From Undaria pinnatifida (taxonomy: Eukaryota; Sar; Phaeophyceae; Laminariales; Alariaceae), in the NCBI GenBank assembly GCA_012845835.1, contig JABAKD010000016.1:12289007-12353006 (forward strand): a stretch of DNA of 64,000 nt, read 5' to 3'. Numbering within the stretch: position 1 is the stretch's first letter; every line of letters begins with the position of its first letter. The notes beneath the pieces were generated by a model. That model had not been told where the DNA came from, did not search any database, and was given only the letters and a program-made list of their open reading frames with translations. The position numbers were made by a program, and so were the translations under genes. Positions 53,640-64,000 of the stretch are shown in pieces.

Positions 53640-54543
53640 CTCAATAATACGAGTTGTTGTTGTTTTCTCACATTAACTCTTGTCAAAAATCTACAGTCCG
53701 TGGTCACACAAAGGTGCTGGAGCCCTAGGAAGATCCGAAAAACCAAGTGAAATCCAAATTCGTCAGGGAAATACTACGCTTTCCCGCCTAAAAACGCACG
53801 ATACGGAAAAAGGCGCACAAGTGAAAAGGTCAAACGTGCAAACTGAACTTACATGGCCGCGGGTATCCACTCAACTACAGCAAGCATAGAGTTCCCCCGT
53901 CCCCACAACTAACCAACTCGCGGCTACAAACTACAGCGGTTGGGCTGCCTGCACCGTACGAACTGCACGGTAATCGTGAGTATAGACGAACGCGCCTGCT
54001 GTCTGGAGTGCTGTCAGAGTGACGACCCGCGGGCATGCAGTGAAACAAGAGCAATGGAACCAAAAACCGCAGTACATATATCAATAATCGCCCCTCCTTC
54101 CCGAGTTATTTGACAGGTTGCAGCGCAGCTACGACGCCCGTGCCTGAAAATTGAAAATTGAGGCGGGTCGTTCCCCGTGAAGGGTATACAACTCTTCTAC
54201 AAACTCTACAAAATCAGTGACGTAAGTAACATGTTGAACTACTGCCTCGTAAAAATAACCCTTGAAAAAAAAGACGATCGCTGCTCTCATGATGATGATG
54301 TGCGTGCCGGTCGTGGGTCTCCGTGTGACATCCTCCTGCTGTGGTTCTCCGTGGCCGCCTCATCGCCTTAGCTCACTCGGCCAGCTCCTTCGCCCTTGCT
54401 CTCGTTCACACTCAATTCCAGTCGGTTCCCCTTCTCCCCCGTCCGAAAAAAAACAAAATGCTCCACGCAGTTTGCGGTGCTGATCTGAAAAACAAAAATT
54501 CTCGTTCAGGGAGAGTTCAATCCGTCTCTTCCCCGCCCGTCGA
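53640..54543 (-). mobile_element. AAC-tailed retroposon, near-full copy
   Basis: The reverse complement follows 21050-21945 throughout, from GTCGACGGGCGGGGAAGAG to GAGTTAATGTGAGAAAACAA. The two copies therefore fix the element at about 0.9 kb. Neither preserves a shared long frame. Confidence 0.8.
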
Positions 54544-55035
54544 CGGCCAGTCGCCCTCCTCCTTCGTCGTCGAATCCAGCCTCCTGCCGGCGCAGTTCCC
54601 TCCACGCAAACCGAGACTGCGCCGTAGCGTGGCTCGTGGTGGCGCCTGCCTCCACGCACGAGCATCCCGATTAAGCATTGCTGCTCCGCCGCTGCCGCCT
54701 AAAAAGACGCGCGAATCGTAGGTGACCATGCCTGACGCACCACGTACGACCCAACTCTACCGCCACGCCTAAGCCTCGCGGCCACACGCAGCAGCAAGAA
54801 GGTATCACTTCTTGAGGGTGAGTCCGGCCTTACACCCGCCAGAAAGACCCCCACACTCTCGCGACAAACCTGCTGGGGCATGCTTCGCAGCATGCCTTAC
54901 CGAGGCGGCAAGGGGGAACGAAGGGTACAGTATCCTCCCTTGTGTCGAGCAACCCTGAAACGTTCGTTATAAGGAATATCACTGGTTTAAAATTTGGGGG
55001 GGGCTATCTATCGTAGAATCAGTCATACACTTCTC
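54544..55035. other. Unassigned interval
   Basis: GC-rich, with overlapping short frames on both strands. No recognised gene. Confidence 0.3.
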
Positions 55036-55039
55036 ATTC

Positions 55040-55175
55040 ATTCAGCTGTGAGATCGACCAAACATGTTTTTGCAAATCAAAACTCAGCTAGCTTTGCAAG
55101 CTGCGTGTGATACTTCGATCGCGCGTATTATACGGGGTGTGGACCCTCGTGAACAAGGATACAGGTCGCTATTTG
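55040..55175 (+). repeat. R1 repeat, partial
   Basis: CAGCTGTGAGATCGACCAAA, TTTGCAAGCTGCGTGTGATA and CTTCGATCGCGCGTATTATA are followed by a truncated GATACAGGTCG block. Confidence 0.75.
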
Positions 55176-55631
55176 GACCACCGGGGACGTCGGCCTCGAC
55201 TGTAAATAATCTAATTAATAACCTGTGTTCCCAAAACGGAGAGGATGCATGCAGTGTTCTAATTAAGACAAAAAAGTGTTCAATGGCACGGGCAGCAGGA
55301 TTTCTTATATCATACTTCGAAGTATGTAACTAGCCCGCTTACTGTAGACCAGAGACACCCCGGGTTTGTTTGAGAACATCTGGCACGTGGAGAGGTCTGG
55401 CAGGCAAGAGAGTGGACATCCATCGTACATACATGGGGCCTGTTGGTACCCCGTTTGCCTATTAAGAAAAGTTTTTTTTCATGTTTTTACAGGTGGTTGC
55501 CCGTTTTTTTTCGGCGTTTGCTTCGTGGATACTACGTGCGAGTATAGACTAGACTACTCGTAGACCTTTTTTATAATCATAAACTTCCTTCTTTCCAACT
55601 CGCGAGCAAGAAGAGGTTTTACCCACAGCGA

Positions 55632-55915
55632 CCTTCAGGAATTCTGGACAAGCCACAAGCCGTGGTCACAGGGGTGTCTGCCCTCATGACATGTTATGTC
55701 CTTCTACCCTCCCGTATTTATTCCCCTTTTTTTCAGCTTTTTTTTTTTATGCTCGCTCGTCGATTTTCTTCATCGTTTTTTTTTGCTCACCACGCTCTCG
55801 CTCGCTCCGCTCGTACTGCTCGTCTCCAGCGCTTTCCGCTCTCTGTAGTTAATGGTATACGCAAGAAAAAGTCCTTTCAACTACGATTACACACAGTATG
55901 AGTATGCGCTCGGAA
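55632..55915 (-). mobile_element. SINE copy lacking the tRNA-like head
   Basis: On the minus strand it follows the SINE at 58621-58930: CTTGTGG..GTCCAGAA at the 3' end and GCGAGAGCG, CGATGAAGAAAATCGACGAG and GGACTTTTTC inside. The promoter-bearing 5' part is missing. Confidence 0.6.
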
Positions 55916-56429
55916 GGGCCTGCATCTGACAATAATATCGCTGACTCAGGGACGAGATTCACCATTCATTCACTCATTAAAAATTATTATTTCAGACTAG
56001 ACAGACACCATTTTTGGGGGGAAGGCAACTCGGGAAGGGAAGAATAATAATACAGCAAGTAGTGCTTCCACTGCTGTGGTACTCGTCAAATGCTCACCCT
56101 GTCACGCATGCGCAAGCTCCAAGGCCCACGACCAGTCGAAGAAATGCCCCCATCCAACCCGCACCCTCGGAGATACACGTAAAAAAATCGGGCTCACCAA
56201 CTGAGCGGGCGCGGGAGCTGCGCAGTTACCATGTCATAATATGCGCATCAAAGAAAGGGTACGATATACTCGTACGACCGAATACCACAAAAAAGTCTAC
56301 CCCCCCGGTACCGGGTGAAAAGGCAAAGAGTATACAAGAAAAAAGAATTTTTGGTAGGGAAAATTAGGGAATTTCGGAATTTCCGAATTTCCAATATTTC
56401 AAATATGGAGGTCCATACTATCGCGAGGC

Positions 56430-56627
56430 ATGTTCGTTTTTCTGCAACTTAAGACCAGCAGAGTAAACCAGAGACCAAAGAGACTCGCTGGTTTCCGTGT
56501 TGCTCGCCGAGTGCTTGCGTCCCCTTCGCGATCCAATCCCTGGCTTAGAGAACGGTTGATTCTCCACTCCGAAAGGAAACGTGCCGTGACACTTGTGGGT
56601 GTTGCTCCTTTTGGTGGTGGAATCAAT
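56430..56627 (+). other. Possible N-terminal extension of the RNase III frame
   Basis: An upstream in-frame ATG at 56430 would add 66 residues, Arg-rich and nearly free of acidic residues (RVNQRPKRLAGFRVARRVLA). This resembles an organelle-targeting presequence. Without transcript data I cannot choose between this start and 56628. Confidence 0.35.
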
Positions 56628-56942
56628 ATGGCGACCGAAGACGGCATCGCCCTGCAAGCAACTATCCCCACAGTCGAGCGAGCTCTGGGCTACCGTTTCC
56701 GTGACGGGCGTCTTCTGCTCACCGCCTTGACCCATCGCTCCTTCTGCCATGAGAACAACACCGCCTCAGGCGACTTCGATGAGCTGGAATGGCTAGGCGA
56801 TTCTGTCCTTCAGCTGGCGGTCTCTTCATGGCTCTTCAGCTCGGCCAGGGGGTCGAGGCGATCGTCGGGGCAGCTGTCTGTGACCCGGCAACGCTTCGTC
56901 GACTCCGGAGCTTGCGAGTCGTTCGCACTGCAGCTCAATCTG
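56628..56942 (+). CDS. RNase III exon 1
   Basis: 105 codons, MATEDGIALQATIPTVERAL to ESFALQLNL. It ends AATCTG|GTGAGC, phase 0. The open frame continues to 56999 past the donor but loses family similarity there, supporting the splice site. Confidence 0.87.
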
Positions 56943-57302
56943 GTGAGCCGTGGCGAAGGTTCCGATTTGCTCCTTGGCCCGAGGTGGGGCTGGGGCTGAA
57001 ATAGGTGGAGCTTGGTCATGGTGTAGAGTAGCCGTCGACTGTACTATCGCAGATTCTGACTCCAGGGTACTCTCTACTTTTGTCTCGCTTCTTCGTGCTG
57101 TGCTTGTATGCAGCGATTGTTGACGTTTTGTGTACTCTATTTCAACAGCAAAGGAGCTGCACAAAAGAGCAGTGTCTGTGCCTTGTACCGACACGTCTCG
57201 CCACCTTGGCTTGTTTGTGTTTTTCCTTGGGGTATTCCTCAGCTCCAGAGTGACTGGAGCTTGTCCTGTGACCACGGACTTGATTATGCGAGTTAATGTG
57301 AG

Positions 57303-57379
<77 letters not shown>

Positions 57380-60300
57380 CGGCCTTGCACAAACTAACTT
57401 TACGCTGCTGTACGAGATATCGCAAATCGCCAAACAGCAGTCACGAGATAATCACTTCAGCTATTTGGCCATGCAATGCCAAACGTACTACTACTGCTGT
57501 AGTTACAAGGCTCCCTTTCGTTATGGTGTAGACTTACCCCGCGGTCGTCGCTAGTTGAAAAGGGGAGACAAGGCGTTCGAATGATATCTGGCTACCCCTC
57601 TTTGCACCACGCACTTGCAAATAATAACGTGCACGACTCGAACCGCCTCCAGAACCACACACTCAGAAACCCATTTTGGCACTTGAAACATCAGTAGGCC
57701 CTGACCCATTTGGTGGGCATAGCGATTGACATAATTGGCTCCATGTACCATAAGCAAAGCCATAAGCTGGAGTGGGCACGTGCAATTAGGATTGTGGGCA
57801 CAGGAGGCGGCAAAACAAGCGAAATGTACCATAGGCTGCCTATGCCACACCTAGTTCTGGCGTTGGGAACGTTGATAGCCCTGGCAAGATGCCCGGTCGG
57901 CATCGGGAACTGCGCCGAATACTCCAACAGCATCAGATTTTGACTTATACAAGTACCTGGTATGCGTACGACTCAGCATTTTAGTAGTTATTTATGTTTA
58001 CACACCCCGCTTATGTGTTTAAATAACGTATAATACGAAGTAGTCTTAAAACACATGCTATGGCGTATGGCGTATACAGCAGCGCGTGTGTGCGAGTAAG
58101 ACAAAACTCAGCACTCAGCACTGCAGACTGCAGACCTCGCCAGACCGCGTACTGCTGTTTTCGCGATTATCAGTGACGTCAAGCTCCGGGGCTAATTCTC
58201 TCGTCCTGCGTCGCCGAGGCGCTACTTTACCACTTCGAGTACAACTTATTCTGCTACTGATCTGCTGTGCTTGATTCGCGTGCAATTGGGTTGACAACAC
58301 GTCACCCATCATCCACAACAAAGAATCACAAACACACTTACGACAGCGTACAGCGCTTGTTGTGTGCGAGACATAGCTTCGTGATGGTTGTTGTTGTTGT
58401 TGTTCTCACATTAACTCGCATAATCAAGTCCGTGGTCACAGGACAGGCTCCAGTCACTCTGGAGCTGAGGAATACCCCAGGAAAAACACACACACAACCC
58501 AAGGTGGTACACGCATATATCACATCTGACGCAATTCATGCCTCCATCAGAAATATATAAAAGTGAAATCGGGGGTCAGTCTACGATGTGCCAGGTCCTG
58601 CCCGTTGCATACGTCTCACTTTTTTTTTTTTTTTTTTTTTCTTTCTCACACTCTTACTTTCCAGCTTCTGGACAAGCCGTGGTCACAGGTGTCGTCCCTT
58701 CTCCCCCCCGGTTCTTGCCTTCAATTTTTATCGCGCATAGGGTTCAGCAGTCCCACTGCTCGTCGATTTTTCATCGAATGTTGCTAACTCACGCTCTCGC
58801 GCTTTCCGCAAGTCAATTTGTGCACAAGAAAAAGTCCCAACGAATTTATACGAGTATGCACTCGGCGGGGCTCGAACTCACGAAACTGACCTCTACCAGG
58901 CTCGAGGATAACCTGATACGCCACCGGGGCCACTACTCACGCCTGGAGGAACCAAATATTCAGATTGCCACCCAAGGAAGACTACCACGTATATATATAT
59001 ATATAACACGTAGTATCCATCACTCCGCATACGCACGACAGGCATAAGTCAATTGGAGGAAAAGAAACAAAGAAAAGAAAAGAAGATAAAGGAAAGGAAA
59101 GAAAAGAGAAGAAAAACGAAACAAAACGAAAAAAGCAAGCGAAGAGAAGAAGACAAGAAAAGCAAGAAAAGACAAGACAAGAAAGCGAGAGAAGAAGAAG
59201 AGAAAAAAAAAAGAAAAAAGAAAATGAAAAAGAAGAGAAATAAAGACGTCAGACTGGCAGACCCTAGGAACTGGCTAAGGATGGCATTGGGCTAACAGAG
59301 GGTATCACGTCCATCATCAATGGCACCTGGGAGAGAACGCAACATGGCGAAGAAGTCAGGGCGGTCTTACGCTATCTTGTGACGGCCATTAGAAGGCCCA
59401 CAACTTTCAATACGATGATGGCCAAACCCAGATTTCAGTCTCTTGGGCATGACGCTCCCCCTTCCCCCCCTCCCCTTTTCCTCCCTTTCCCCCTTCCCCC
59501 CTCCCCCAGTCCCCTCCCCGCCCCCCCCCCTTCCCCCTCCCCCCGGCCGCTTGGAGATGCCGATGGTACTCCTATTTAGCTGCTGTTGCTGCCTCCTCTG
59601 TTTTGCTGCTGTGCTACTATTAATACTGCGCCATATGCTTTCATTATCTTATCTTTTGACCTGCTCGACCGTCCCTCTTTATTTTCTAGTTTGCCGTTCC
59701 CTGCGTTGTTTAGTGCTTGGATTCTTGGCTCACTTTTTATTCTGCCTAGCATTCTGCCTGACTTACTATGTTTCACCTCCGTAGGGAGAACTTGTACCAT
59801 GTCTAATAATACGACGAGCGGCTCTTCTAAACTACCTGTCACAAAACAGGTACTAGAGGTATATACCTGTACTGCTGTACTTCGTATGTACTAACGTGTT
59901 CTTGCTTATGACGTCAGGGCCAGCGCACGGATGAGGAGTCAGCTTGCTTCGTGAAGTTCCTAAAACAGACCTCCCCGAAGCAGCTGTTACGAGGCGGGCG
60001 TCAACGCTCCCTACTCCAGACTTTGAACGATAACAAGATCGCCAAATGGTTGATACAGTAGTGGTGTAGACCACCGCGTGACAAGACCCTTTAGGTGGCC
60101 TCATCTCCGGTTTCGTCTTACTCGGCGTTGGTCTTAATCCGGGACAACATCGAAAACGGCGGGGGAAAGTCATGATGTGATCACTGTGCACGACTCGTTA
60201 GACTTGAACGCCGGCTGAGATCGGTCCTCACGCCTACGAGAGGCGCACATCATTAGGGTGGAAACGGCTCGTGATAGCCTGACGTGACGACATTCGGATG

Positions 60301-63300
60301 CACCCATGAAATGTAGACGAGGACCAAAGGAGGATGGAGTAAACGTCTGAGTTAAATCGACACACGACGCGTATGAAAATACGTGGACGTGTGGTGAGCT
60401 AAAGCTTTATTTTTCCCCATCCGCCGGAGGATAAAAAAAAAAAAAGTAAACGTCGTACCGATATTAATTCAGGTACCTGGTATGTCATAGAGCCGCCCAA
60501 TCGCAGGAGAGTCGGCAAGAGATCGTTTCACTTGCCGAGCAATTTTTCAAAATGCCCAACGAGGGCGTCTAGAACTCTCAAACCTTCCGACGAACAACTA
60601 CTCACAGCTGACGTATGCGATCGATTTTGATATAATGCGTCGGTTGGTGTTGTTGCTGTTGTTGTTGTTCTCACATTAACTCGTATAATCAAGTCCGTGG
60701 TCACAGGACAGGCTCCAGTCACTCTGGAGTTGAGGATTACCCCAGGAAAAAACACACACAACCCAAGGTGGTACACGCATATATCACATCTGACGCAATT
60801 CATGCCTCCACCAGAAACATATAAAAGTGAAATCGGGAGTCAGTCTACGATGTGCCAGGTCCAGGCCGGTGCATACGTCTCACTACTCACGCCTGGAGAA
60901 ACCAAATGTTCCGATTGCCACCCAAGGAAGACTACCACGTATATATAACACGTAGTATCCATCACTCCGCATACGCACGACAGGCATAAGTCAATTGGAG
61001 GAAAAGAAACAAAGAAAAGAAAAGAAGATAAAGGAAAGGAAAGAAAAGAGAAGAAAAACGAAACAAAACGAAAAAAGCAAGCAAAGAGAAAGACAAGAAA
61101 AGCAAGAAAAGAGAAGACAAGAAAGCAAGAAAAGAAGAAGAGAAAAAAAAAGAAGAAAAAAGAAAAAGAAGAAAAGAAATAAAAACGTCATACTGGCAGA
61201 CCCTAGGAACTGGCTAAGGATGGCATTGGGCTAACAGAGGGTATCACGTCCATCATCAATGGCACCTGGGAGAAAACGCAACATGGCGAAGATGTTAGGG
61301 CGGTCTTATGCTATCTTATGACGGCCATTAGAAGGCCCACAACTTTCAATACGATGATGGCCAAACCCAGATTTCAGTCTCCTGGGCAAGACGCTCCCCC
61401 TTCCCCCCCTCCCCCCTTCCTCCCTTTCCCCCTTCCCCCTCCCCCCCTCCCCCAGTCCCCTCCCCGCCCCCCCTTCTTCCCCCTCCCCCCGGCCGCTTAG
61501 AGATGCCGACGGTGGATGGCGCTGCCGCAGCCTTTGCGCGTCGCTCTGCAGCTTTGGGTCTCTCCGTTTCATGCCAATTCCTCATGAACAACTCGGCTCC
61601 CTCCTCTACTCTTCGAAACCATCTGCCAGCGTTCTGAGCAACCTTTCGCCATCCTCCGAATTTCATTCCAAAGACCGACATATCCTCCTTCAGGTGATCC
61701 ATCCAGTCTTTCTCTTGCCCCTCTGAGTGGCCCTTACCCCCAACAAGCTCCCCAAACATGACCCTGTGTGGCAGACGCTCCTCCCCCATACGTGCCACAA
61801 ATCCCGCAAACAAAATTCTCCGTTTGCGCACTATCGCCTCAACGCTCTCGGAATCTGTCTGGGCAAGCGCGTCGGCGTACAATAGGGTGTGGTCGTCGCG
61901 CTTCCGTTTCCGCCATCCAAGGCATCAGAGGAACATGGAGCGGTGAACCCGTCGTAGCCTGTCATAGTCAGGCTTCTTCGGGCTCCACGTCATGCAACCG
62001 TACAGCAGTGTCTCGACCACCTCAGCTTTCAGCAACCACACCTTCAACCGTAAACGCACACCCGGGCGATCATAGATTTCCATCTTATACTGCTGGAAGC
62101 ACGCCCAGGCCCTCTGAAGACGCCGCGTTATTTCAATACTAAGGTCTCTGTCTGCGGTGATAGCCCCGCCCAAGTACACAAACTGGATTGTTTGTTTGTA
62201 AACCTGGCCGGCTGCATTGATCGTGAAGGACACCTTCCCCCCGCTTTTGGTTTCCAGGCACATTATCTCTGTTTTTGCCTCGGATACTGTAAGCCCGAAC
62301 GACGAGCACGCAGTCACGATCGCCGTCATCATCCTCTCCAGCCCTTCTGATGATCGCGATACGATGCCCGCATCGTCCGCGTAAAGCATACCCCACAATA
62401 GTGATCTCCTGTTGTCCCGTCAAAGCGCCCCAAACCGCCCCGCACCGCACCGCCTCTTTAGACGGAATATACCAGCGTCAGTGCGGGGAGTCCTATGGCG
62501 GCTGCTCGTCATGAGGGGCACGAGTGCCGCCAACTGACATCTGTGCGGACTAAGTGTGGCTGATAGTTTCTCAATCGCCAGCGAGGGAAATGAGTACGCC
62601 GCTTGCGACAGCAGGCATGGCTTGATATCCCTTCTGCCTTAGCTATAAATAATGCTTCATGCTCGTATTGTTAAAGCATTATGTGGCATAATTTGTTATT
62701 GAACTTTCTTGGCTAAAATATGGCTCAACTGGGCTTCTTTTTTAGCTTCATGCGGTCATCGGGAGAAAAGATCGCACACTGTGTTGTCACGAGCCGAAGC
62801 GGCAGCAGCAGCCCCTACTACCAAAGGAACCCTCTGCGAAAAAGATTACCAGCCCCTCGTGCCACCGCGTAGAACGTGGGGTGGAAGATGCCCATGGCAC
62901 ATGATGGAGTAGACAAGCTCCGCTCACGCGGTACGCATCGGGGGACAAGGTAGAGATCGCCAAGCTCGAGGCCCAATCGACGCGAAGAAGAAGGGAAATG
63001 GTCTCCAGCGCAGGGGAAGGGTTGGATGGGAGTAAGGGTTGCGTGCGTCTTTGTAAGGAGGCGTGACCGCGCCCTTGGGGTAGGGTTAGTTGGAGAAGTT
63101 GGCGCTGTTCGTTACGCCTGCCGAACAACACGCAACGACCCGAACTGTAGTATAGAAATGTAGTTTCTCCATTGCGTGGCGCTGTTGGCTTTTGGTGCAC
63201 ACCCAAGAGCGTCTAGAGTCTCGGACGGCGCGCGGCAGTGCGCAGTGCGTTTTTTTTTTGTGTTGGTGACGGATCGGCCCTAACCACGGAACCAGCAGGC

Positions 63301-63702
63301 AAGCGAATAAACTAAAGGACGGACGGACGGACGGACGAACAAAAGACATAAAACAACACAAAACAACACAAAACAAAAGCAATACCACGCACAGAACAAT
63401 ACGAAACAAAACAAAACTAACCGAGACGAAGCGAAACAAAACAACCAAAACAAAACAAAAACAAAACAAAACAAGCAACTAACGCACAGACGCACAAACA
63501 AACACCTGATACAAACGAACACGAACAGCTCGTGTACTCGGTAGTAACCCCCCGCTCGTCTACCCGCCCCTTCTGCTTGCCCTGTTCACCCTCTATGTGT
63601 TTTTGGTTTCGCTGTTTCCGTAGTTACCGTTTCTCCGCATCGGCCAGGGGCAGCCGGTCCGAGGGACCAAGATTATGGCCGACTGCTTCGAAGCTGTCTT
63701 GG
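56628..63702 (+). CDS. Ribonuclease III family protein, N-terminal exons (partial at window end)
   Basis: Two exons give an RNase III domain of 131 complete residues. Counting from the 56628 ATG: VERALGYRF, LTHRSF (35-39) and the signature FDELEWLGDSVL with catalytic E54 and D58 are in exon 1. LPFLRIGQGQ and KIMADCFEAVLG with the second catalytic pair D125 and E128 are in exon 2. The join is phase 0 and reads ALQLNL-LPFLRIG, as the family does (A..lgL...l.lG.gE). The protein should cleave double-stranded RNA, or serve as an RNase III-like mitoribosomal or plastid protein. The C-terminal part, including any dsRNA-binding domain, lies beyond the window. The intron between the exons is 6.7 kb and repeat-filled. 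Confidence 0.85.
57200..57380 (+). mobile_element. LINE 3'-terminal fragment with (AAC)26 tail
   Basis: GGTATTCCTCAGCTCCAGAG, CTGTGACCACGGACTTGATT and ATGCGAGTTAATGTGAGAAC, then AAC repeats at 57303-57380. It is an extreme 5' truncation of the 46.9-kb LINE family. Confidence 0.8.
58383..59567 (-). mobile_element. LINE, 5'-truncated copy (3' UTR only) carrying a SINE
   Basis: On the minus strand it begins inside the G-rich linker near 59567, runs through the 3' UTR (59450-59250), the T/C-rich tract (59240-59050) and the terminal module, and ends with (AAC)6 at 58385-58402. It is nearly identical to 60642-61500, except for the SINE at 58621-58930. Confidence 0.85.
58621..58930 (-). mobile_element. 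tRNA-derived SINE
   Basis: On the minus strand the 5' end GGCCCCGGTGGCGTATCAGG contains a Pol III A box (TGGCGTATCAGG). AGTTCGAGCCC ~45 bp later fits the B box. The body runs ~200 bp, then CCTGTGACCACGGCTTGTCC, GTAAGAGTGTGAGAA and an A run (58621-58640). CACT is duplicated at 58617-58620 and 58931-58934. The related LINE copies at 60881 and 47930 have the uninterrupted target, so the insertion is certain. The 3' end resembles the LINE tail. Confidence 0.85.
59799..60061 (+). CDS. Short two-exon open frame, unrecognised
   Basis: Exon 59799-59849 (MSNNTTSGSSKLPVTKQ) ends AAACAG|GTACTA. Exon 59918-60061 starts after GACGTCAG and reads GQRTDEESACFVKFLKQ to NDNKIAKWLIQ, then TAG. Joined length is 64 residues and the intron is 68 bp. 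It is a plausible small gene or old transposon exon on the same strand as RNase III. I recognise no domain. Confidence 0.25.
60345..60455 (+). repeat. Dispersed repeat with oligo(A) end, partner of 14747-14862
   Basis: It matches the reverse complement of 14747-14862 over ~110 bp and ends in about 13 A at 60435-60448. Confidence 0.6.
60642..62400 (-). mobile_element. LINE, longest copy of the AAC-tailed family
   Basis: Read on the minus strand: RT from the YADD box (62398) to the C-terminus (about 61510), Gly-rich G-run linker, 3' UTR, T/C-rich tract (61190-60990), terminal module and (AAC)n at 60642-60669. The 5' edge TTGTGGGGTATGC equals that of the relic at 5001. Confidence 0.88.
61346..62398 (-). 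pseudogene. LINE ORF2 C-terminal half, one frameshift
   Basis: 62398-61925 encodes WGMLYADDAGIV, LERMMTAIVTACSSFGLTVS, FVYLGGAITADRDLSIEI and LLYGCMTWSP. After a frame change near 61920, 61882-61346 encodes YADALAQTDSESVEAIV, RRILFAGFVARMGEERLP and a Gly-rich tail. It is the best preserved ORF of the family here. The endonuclease and N-terminal RT blocks are absent. Confidence 0.88.
62401..63300. other. Intronic interval without recognised feature
   Basis: Short frames only. No repeat shared with the rest of the window was noticed. Confidence 0.3.
63310..63485. repeat. A/C-rich simple sequence
   Basis: (GGAC)n at 63318-63336 is followed by AAACAAAACA-type repeats. The minus-strand complement gives Cys/Phe/Val-rich frames that are not genes. 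Confidence 0.75.
63624..63702 (+). CDS. RNase III exon 2
   Basis: 79 nt after acceptor TTTCCGTAG, coding LPFLRIGQGQPVRGTK and IMADCFEAVLG, ending in phase 1 at TTGG|GTGAGT. The next exon should begin with the rest of a Gly or Ala codon and an AIYLD-like block. I do not see it before 64000. Confidence 0.85.
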
Positions 63703-64000
63703 GTGAGTGCCTAACTCGACTCGTGCTGTACTTCCTTCCTGCGCTCACCACTCTAGTCGTTTTCCCTCAACACAGCACACCATAGTCACACGCTGTTGCC
63801 ACTTACTGCTCGCGATGAACTACAGTACCGTACTGGCGGTTTATAGCGTGACGTCTTGAGCTTTGGGGGGTTGGGAATGTGGGGGGGATGGTCGAGGACG
63901 CAGCAGGGAACGGTTTATAAGCAGTGTCGCTTTCCCATGGCGTACAAGCTGGGCCGGCCAAGAAACCCATAATCCGTCAGTCGGGCATATCTTTTGAGCG

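Larger units (their letters stand above)
56943..63623 (+). other. 6.7-kb RNase III intron filled with repeats
   Basis: It contains a LINE tail (57200-57380), two antisense LINE copies (58383-59567, 60642-62400), a tRNA-derived SINE, a dispersed repeat (60345-60455) and a short spliced open frame. 57381-58382 and 62401-63300 hold nothing I recognise. Confidence 0.8.

Noticed and set aside
57130..57531. Poly-Thr, poly-Val and poly-Cys frames
   Set aside because: Products of the (AAC)26 tail of a LINE fragment.
59053..59295. Lys/Glu/Arg-rich frame (also 60995-61234)
   Set aside because: It is the reverse complement of the LINE 3'-UTR T/C-rich tract and recurs with every LINE copy.
63086..63522. 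Phe/Val/Cys-rich minus-strand frames
   Set aside because: Complement of the AAACAAAACA simple sequence. Hydrophobicity is compositional.

Overview
The window looks like nuclear DNA of an intron-rich, repeat-laden eukaryote. There are no bacterial operons. Two protein genes can be assembled only by joining short exons with GT...AG borders and matching phases. Almost everything else is transposon relics, satellites and microsatellites. A photosynthetic stramenopile (for example a brown alga) would fit the gene structure and mobile-element load, but this is an inference and the sequence does not prove it.

Layout. 1-6.9 kb: a hAT-type DNA transposon deletion derivative (153-2310) with palindromic 42-bp subterminal arrays, a fold-back element made of AAGCTT palindromes (2488-3860), a non-LTR reverse transcriptase (RT) relic (5001-5842) and a 290-bp tandem repeat. 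6.9-12.6 kb: a nearly intact Ty1/copia retrotransposon with two 532-bp LTRs and a TGATA target duplication, inserted into one arm of a long inverted repeat. 12.6-25 kb: no gene I recognise, but many tandem and dispersed repeats, some with long G tracts.

25.1-46.5 kb, minus strand: a serine peptidase of family S28 (Pro-X carboxypeptidase type), reconstructed as eleven exons. Its most upstream recognisable exon lies 14.3 kb from the next one, across an intron packed with LINE relics. 46.5-56.6 kb: intergenic repeats, including a LINE copy with its full 3' end. 56.6-63.7 kb, plus strand: a ribonuclease III gene whose first two exons are separated by a 6.7-kb intron holding two antisense LINE copies and a tRNA-derived SINE. 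The gene runs off the right edge.

The repeats are linked. One LINE family ends in a (AAC)n tail, and its last ~50 bases recur at the ends of a ~0.9-kb retroposon and, more loosely, of the tRNA-type SINE. This suggests that one LINE machinery mobilises several passengers. Several occupied/empty site pairs can be read directly inside the window. All exon joins and repeat boundaries come from reading the sequence by eye. No alignment, transcript or database search was run.
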